From: Bacteroidota bacterium
GTDB lineage: Bacteria; Bacteroidota; Ignavibacteria; UBA10030
NCBI GenBank assembly: GCA_003453835.1
Contig: DMMN01000036.1
Span: 2,356-12,621 of the forward strand
Direction: 5' to 3'
DNA length: 10,266 nt
Positions 6,375-10,266 of this stretch are shown here, one piece after another (the first letter of the stretch is position 1; each line of letters starts with the position of its first letter). Under the pieces are notes generated by a model. The model ran no database searches, had not been told where the DNA came from, and worked only from the letters and a program-made list of their open reading frames with translations. The translations under genes and the position numbers were made by a program.

Positions 6375-6847
6375 GGTGCTTTCACTGTACTGCTTTCATG
6401 AGCCCCCGGGAGTTCGCTTGTACCCACTGTGGCTCTCTCCGCAATCCGGAACACCCTGCGGAGAGAATCGCGTGCGAACGCCATGATGGCGATGAAGCCG
6501 TTGCGACCTGTCTTGTTTGCGGTGTGCCGGTCTGTCGTCGCTGTGCGGTGTTGAGAGACGGAAAGTTCTTCTGCTCGAACCCCGAGCATGGAAGGATCTT
6601 TGAAGACTCGCTTGTTGTTTACACCGGACAGTCGTCGTTTGAGGCGGCCATGATCGTACACCATCTTTCCCGCGCAGGCCTTGCATCACTGACGTTCTCC
6701 CTCCGCGATCACGTAGAAACATTCTGGCTGGCCGGCGACGAGAATCATCAAGTGCGAGTCCAAAGAACTGAAGCGCGAACGGCGCTGGAATTGCTGGAGA
6801 ACCTGGGACTGATGGTATCCGCCGAACAAGAAACCGCGACTCACTGA
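6371..6847 (+). CDS. Zinc-ribbon / B-box-like protein with DUF2007-like C-terminus
   Basis: A 158-residue protein. I chose the TTG start at 6371, which overlaps the preceding TGA by four bases (TTGA) and has GGGGAG at 6355-6360. An ATG at 6398 is possible but would remove the first CxxC pair. From the TTG start the N-terminus reads C3-x2-C6 and C17-x2-C20, a zinc ribbon. Next comes a B-box-like set: C35-x2-H38, C47-x2-C50, C55-x2-C58, then C68 and H73. The rest (about 80-147), with VVYTGQSSFEAAMIVHHL and a closing EARTALELLENLG, resembles the DUF2007 'putative signal transducing protein' domain. No membrane segment is seen. Such proteins are thought to act as small adaptors; the function is not known. 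It lies between a membrane protease and CdsA and may serve one of them (inference). Confidence 0.72.
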   Translation: MRCFHCTAFMSPREFACTHCGSLRNPEHPAERIACERHDGDEAVATCLVCGVPVCRRCAVLRDGKFFCSNPEHGRIFEDSLVVYTGQSSFEAAMIVHHLSRAGLASLTFSLRDHVETFWLAGDENHQVRVQRTEARTALELLENLGLMVSAEQETATH

Positions 6848-6858
6848 AGGATCGATGA

Positions 6859-7812
6859 GTGACAACCTCCGCCTACACTACTTTGCCCACCCGCCTCATC
6901 GTCGCCGCGATCGCGATCCCGCTCATCATCCTCTTCGCGATGGTGGGGGGATATCTCTTTTTTCTGTTCGTCGCTCTTATCTCAGGCATTTCGCTGTACG
7001 AATTCTATAAGCTTGCCGAACGCACAGGGGCCTTCCCTCTAAAGACCATCGGCATCATTGCCGGCTTTATCATCAACGGTGCATTCATCTATGAGCGGGT
7101 GCAGGTGGAAGTCTTCAACTTCTTTGCCGATCACGGCATTCATCTCTCGATGTTTTCGCAACTGCAATTCCTGCTGTTCGTCCAGATTCTGTTTTACCTC
7201 GTCGTGCTGCTCGTCGAGCTCATCCGGCAGAAAGGTTCCCCGACCCTCAACCTCGGGGTAACGGTGCTTGGCGTGGCCGTCATCTCGCTCTTCTTCGGCA
7301 CGCTGATATCGATTCGCGAGCTTTTCCCGTACGGATTTCCCGTTCACAAATTCTTTCAAACCGGCTTCGCTGATGACGCGCAGCTTCAGACCATCGAACG
7401 TTGGGGCGGATATACGATCGTTTCTTTGTTCGCGACGATTTGGATTTGTGATACTGCGGCATACTTTGGGGGGATCAGCTTCGGTTCTCGCAAGCTTTTC
7501 GAACGAGTCAGTCCAAAGAAAACCTGGGAGGGTGCCGCGTTCGGCTTGGTCTTTGCCGTGCTGACGATGGTCCTTTCCCGCGCGCTGGTGTTGGAGTATC
7601 TGCAATGGCATGACGCGATCGTCATCGGATGCATCGTCGGGGTCTTTGGGCAACTTGGAGATCTCATTGAGTCGCGGTTCAAGCGAGACGCAGGCGTCAA
7701 GGATTCATCCGCCATGATCCCGGGACACGGTGGAGTCTTCGACCGGTTCGATAGCCTGGTTTTTGTCTCCCCGTTTGTTTACCTTTACATAGATTTTATT
7801 GTGCTATCATAA
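6859..7812 (+). CDS. cdsA: Phosphatidate cytidylyltransferase CdsA
   Basis: CdsA converts phosphatidic acid and CTP to CDP-diacylglycerol, the precursor of all major phospholipids, at the cytoplasmic membrane. The 317-residue protein has several hydrophobic spans (about 12-45, 64-78, 101-121, 132-152, 185-205, 224-246, 253-268 and 299-316). It carries the complete family signature at residues 272-298: S272, K275-R276, K281-D282, P288, H290-G291-G292, D295-R296 and D298. The upstream segment ICDTAAYFGG (197-206) and the SPKKTWEG block (218-225) are also typical. Start is the GTG at 6859, with GAAGG at 6846-6850 eight bases before it; an ATG at 6855 is in another frame. The gap to the previous gene is 11 bases and the following gene begins within 15 bases, so it is co-transcribed with both. 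Confidence 0.96.
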   Translation: MTTSAYTTLPTRLIVAAIAIPLIILFAMVGGYLFFLFVALISGISLYEFYKLAERTGAFPLKTIGIIAGFIINGAFIYERVQVEVFNFFADHGIHLSMFSQLQFLLFVQILFYLVVLLVELIRQKGSPTLNLGVTVLGVAVISLFFGTLISIRELFPYGFPVHKFFQTGFADDAQLQTIERWGGYTIVSLFATIWICDTAAYFGGISFGSRKLFERVSPKKTWEGAAFGLVFAVLTMVLSRALVLEYLQWHDAIVIGCIVGVFGQLGDLIESRFKRDAGVKDSSAMIPGHGGVFDRFDSLVFVSPFVYLYIDFIVLS

Positions 7813-7826
7813 CTGTGCCGGGAGCA

Positions 7827-9137
7827 ATGGACAAGGGCGGACGAAAAAGAGACGGATCAAGAATCAGTGTCGTGACGTTGGGTTGCTCGAAGAATATTGT
7901 CGATAGTGAGGTTCTGCTCGGGCAACTAAAACTCAATGACGCAAACATCGTTGAGGACGTGAACGATGCCGAGGTCGCCGTTATCAACACATGCGGTTTC
8001 ATCGAAAGCGCAAAGCAGGAGTCGATCGACGCTATTCTGGAAGCTGTTCGTCGGAAGAATGAGGGGAGACTCAAGAAAGTGGTCGTTATGGGATGTCTCT
8101 CCGAGCGATTCGCAAAAGAGTTGAGAGTCGAGATCCCCGAGGTTGATGCCTATTTCGGGTCAAACCAGTTGAGCGGAATCGCGGAAGAACTGGGCATCGA
8201 CTTCCAGCGCGAACTTCTCGGCGAACGCCGGCTCACGACTCCGGCCCACTTTGCCTATCTGAAAATCTCCGAAGGTTGCGACAATCCGTGTTCGTTCTGC
8301 GCAATACCGCTCATGCGGGGCGTGCATCGAACCAAACCGCTTGAGGACATCCTTCACGAGGCCCGCCTCCTCGCCTCCACGGGAGTGAAGGAGTTGATTC
8401 TGATCGGCCAGGACACCACCTCATATGGGCTCGACTTGTACGGCGAGCGGCGGCTGGAGACGCTGCTTCGTGAGTTGTCCTCAATCGAGGGCGTTGCGTG
8501 GATCCGCTTGATGTACGCCTATCCCGCAAAATTCCCTCGGCAGATTCTGAATGTCTTCAAAGATCATCCAAAGATCTGCCGATATCTGGATATACCGGTT
8601 CAACACATCTCTGACGAAGTTCTGAAGTCCATGCAACGAGGAATCTCCGGTCGAGCTCTGCGAGAACTCCTTCAGTTCATTCGAACGGAAGTCCCGGATA
8701 TCGCGCTTCGTTCGACCCTGATCGTCGGTTATCCGAATGAAACCGACCGGCGATTTGCCGAGTTGTGCGACTTTGTGAGGGAGATGAAGTTTCATCGGCT
8801 CGGCGTCTTCACCTACTCACGGGAGGAGGGCACGACGGCCTACGACCTGGGTGATCCGATTCCGCAAGAGGTGAAGAAGGAGCGTCTGGAGCAGATCATG
8901 GAAATCCAACAAGAGATCTCGGCAGAGAGGAATCGATTGATGATCGGAACCGAGGCGAAGGTCTTGCTCGAGAGAGTGGAAGGAGACTTGCTCGTTGGAC
9001 GAACCGAGTGGGATGCTCCGGAAATCGATCAAGAAGTGTTCGTGTCGGACGTTCGGGGGCTCGGGGTGGGCGACTTCTGCTGGGTAAACGTGATTGATGC
9101 AAGTGAGTATGATCTCTACGCGGTTGCTGCTGAATGA
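7827..9137 (+). CDS. rimO: Ribosomal protein S12 methylthiotransferase RimO
   Basis: RimO is a radical-SAM enzyme that adds a methylthio group to an aspartate of ribosomal protein S12. The 436-residue product shows the three usual parts. The N-terminal UPF0004 domain opens VTLGCSKN with cluster cysteines C20, C56 and C90. The radical-SAM core has CDNPCSFC (C151, C155, C158), followed by IGQDTTSYGLDLYG and YLDIPVQHISD. A C-terminal TRAM domain covers about residues 370-436. The GRTEWDAPEID segment is typical of RimO rather than MiaB. The ATG at 7827 follows GGGAG closely (two-base gap); a GTG at 7815, adding four residues, is the alternative and would leave only two bases after cdsA. It is a translation gene in an otherwise envelope-centred operon. 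Identification is secure. Confidence 0.96.
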   Translation: MDKGGRKRDGSRISVVTLGCSKNIVDSEVLLGQLKLNDANIVEDVNDAEVAVINTCGFIESAKQESIDAILEAVRRKNEGRLKKVVVMGCLSERFAKELRVEIPEVDAYFGSNQLSGIAEELGIDFQRELLGERRLTTPAHFAYLKISEGCDNPCSFCAIPLMRGVHRTKPLEDILHEARLLASTGVKELILIGQDTTSYGLDLYGERRLETLLRELSSIEGVAWIRLMYAYPAKFPRQILNVFKDHPKICRYLDIPVQHISDEVLKSMQRGISGRALRELLQFIRTEVPDIALRSTLIVGYPNETDRRFAELCDFVREMKFHRLGVFTYSREEGTTAYDLGDPIPQEVKKERLEQIMEIQQEISAERNRLMIGTEAKVLLERVEGDLLVGRTEWDAPEIDQEVFVSDVRGLGVGDFCWVNVIDASEYDLYAVAAE

Positions 9138-9170
9138 ATCCACCGGAAGGTGGGGGAAGGGTTCTTACTT

Positions 9171-10266
9171 ATGTGCGTAGCGAAGTGGTGCAGGGTGAAA
9201 GTACTGATGATGACGGTGCTCATCGGCATTGCGGGAAGCGGGAGTCTTTTCGCACAAGTGGAGATGAAACGATCTCCGAAAGAAGTCGAACGGACGTTCT
9301 TCTTCGACGCGATGAGTTATGCGTCGGATCAGGCGAACAAGTCGCGGGTCGATGTCTACGTTCAGGTTCCGTATGAAGAGATCAGGTTCTACAGGGATGG
9401 AGACTACTTCGTCGGCCGCTATGAGATAACGCTGACCGTGCTGACCTCCTCCCTGCAAATGGTGCTCGAACGCTCATGGATGGTCGATGTTCGGGTCGAT
9501 AATTTCGCACAGACAACTTCGAACAAGCTGTACAGTCTTACCCAGCGTGCCGTTGAGATCGAGCCGGGGCAATACCAACTAAACGTTCAGGTTCGTGATT
9601 TCGAATCGCAGAAGACATCTCAGGTGAGACGGGGTCTGCTGGTTTCGGATTTCCGAAAAGACCCGCTGAGTCTCAGCGATATCATGCTCGTGAACCGCCT
9701 CACCACGGATGGTGAAAAGAAGAACATCGTGCCGAATATCTCAGGCAACGTCGGGCATTTGTCGGATGGATTCTTCATCTTCCTTGAAGTCTACGGCCGG
9801 ACCGACCTCGACTCCGTCGACCTGACGTGGAGGATTATGAACCTCAAAAGCGCACTGCTCTTCAAGCGATTACAGACGGAAGTCGTCAGAGGGAAGAAGG
9901 CGCAGGCATTCCTCAAAATCGACAGCGTCACGCTACCGATGGGCAGCTACGTGCTGACGGTCGATGCGATGGAGAGAAGTAGTCCCGAGGGATCGCCGGC
10001 TCTGAATGCGAACACTTCGCGAACGTTTCACGTGAGATCGGCCGATCTGCCCCCGGCAATCGTCGATATCAACAAAGCAATCGATCAGCTCATCTACATT
10101 GCGAGGGATTCGGAGCTCCAATACGTTCGTGAAGGGACCGACGACGAAGAGCGACGCAAACGGTTTCTGGAATTCTGGGCGAAACGGGATCCCGATCCCC
10201 AATCACCGCGCAACGAGTTGATGGAAGAGTACTATGCCCGGGTCGAGTACGCAAATTACAACTTCG
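9171..10266 (+). CDS. GWxTD domain-containing secreted protein, N-terminal part
   Basis: The reading frame is open from the ATG at 9171 to the window edge (365 complete codons, no stop), so the 3' end is missing. An N-terminal signal peptide is visible: basic residues, then MMTVLIGIAGSGSLFA with likely cleavage before QVE. The middle (about 25-280) is a series of beta strands with repeated hydrophobic/charged patterns, like an immunoglobulin-type or beta-sandwich domain. The last visible part, with FLEFWAKRDPDPQSPRNEL and EYYARVEYAN, matches the opening of the GWxTD domain; the GW-x-TD motif itself would fall just past the edge. The start is supported by a GGGGGAAGGG tract at 9152-9161, ten bases upstream; GTG 9195 or ATG 9207 are alternatives. 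A gap of 33 bases separates it from rimO. These proteins occur in Ignavibacteria, Calditrichota and relatives; their function is unknown. Confidence 0.82.
   Translation, partial: MCVAKWCRVKVLMMTVLIGIAGSGSLFAQVEMKRSPKEVERTFFFDAMSYASDQANKSRVDVYVQVPYEEIRFYRDGDYFVGRYEITLTVLTSSLQMVLERSWMVDVRVDNFAQTTSNKLYSLTQRAVEIEPGQYQLNVQVRDFESQKTSQVRRGLLVSDFRKDPLSLSDIMLVNRLTTDGEKKNIVPNISGNVGHLSDGFFIFLEVYGRTDLDSVDLTWRIMNLKSALLFKRLQTEVVRGKKAQAFLKIDSVTLPMGSYVLTVDAMERSSPEGSPALNANTSRTFHVRSADLPPAIVDINKAIDQLIYIARDSELQYVREGTDDEERRKRFLEFWAKRDPDPQSPRNELMEEYYARVEYANYNF

Noticed and set aside
5427..6847. CPBP (Abi-like) protease and zinc protein as a bacteriocin or phage-defence system
   Set aside because: No precursor peptide, toxin or defence partner is present, and the genes are embedded in a housekeeping envelope operon.
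9134..9376. Open frame starting at an ATGA overlap with the rimO stop
   Set aside because: It overlaps out of frame the start of the GWxTD gene, whose signal peptide and domain are convincing; its product is low-complexity and polar.

Overview
The window is a densely packed, single-strand stretch of bacterial chromosome of moderate GC, and every supported gene lies on the + strand. The gene content points to the FCB (Fibrobacterota-Chlorobiota-Bacteroidota) side of the tree, probably an Ignavibacteria-like or neighbouring lineage. The main clues are a GWxTD-type secreted protein at the right edge, a DUF3108 protein paired with a GT9 glycosyltransferase, and promoter-like boxes of the TTG...TAnnTTG kind. 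This placement is inferred from family distribution, not from a marker-gene tree.

Layout. Bases 1-681 are the 3' end of dnaG (primase C-terminal, helicase-binding region). A gap with a candidate promoter precedes a two-gene unit: a small 2[4Fe-4S] ferredoxin (851-1069) and a geranylgeranyl-reductase-family flavoprotein (1146-2312). This is the pairing known from archaeal isoprenoid-lipid saturation. A 264-base intergenic region follows, holding two successive palindromic elements, a partial repeat copy and a good promoter candidate.

From 2577 to the right edge runs an apparent eight-gene operon with overlaps or very short gaps: GT9 glycosyltransferase, DUF3108 secreted protein, a deoxyhypusine-synthase-like protein of unknown function, a CPBP membrane protease, a zinc-ribbon/B-box-like/DUF2007-like protein, CdsA, RimO, and the N-terminal part of a GWxTD protein that runs off the window.

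How the genes fit together. Most of the large operon concerns the cell envelope: glycan transfer, a likely periplasmic DUF3108 protein, CDP-diacylglycerol synthesis, an intramembrane protease and a secreted GWxTD protein. RimO (ribosomal protein S12 thiomethylation) and the deoxyhypusine-synthase-like protein are the outliers. The ferredoxin/reductase pair probably saturates an isoprenoid chain such as a quinone tail or polyprenol. No CRISPR, phage, transposase, tRNA or rRNA was found, and no clearly new defence-like or mobile system is visible. The most interesting leads are the ferredoxin/reductase pair, the intergenic palindromes and the unassigned deoxyhypusine-synthase-like gene.
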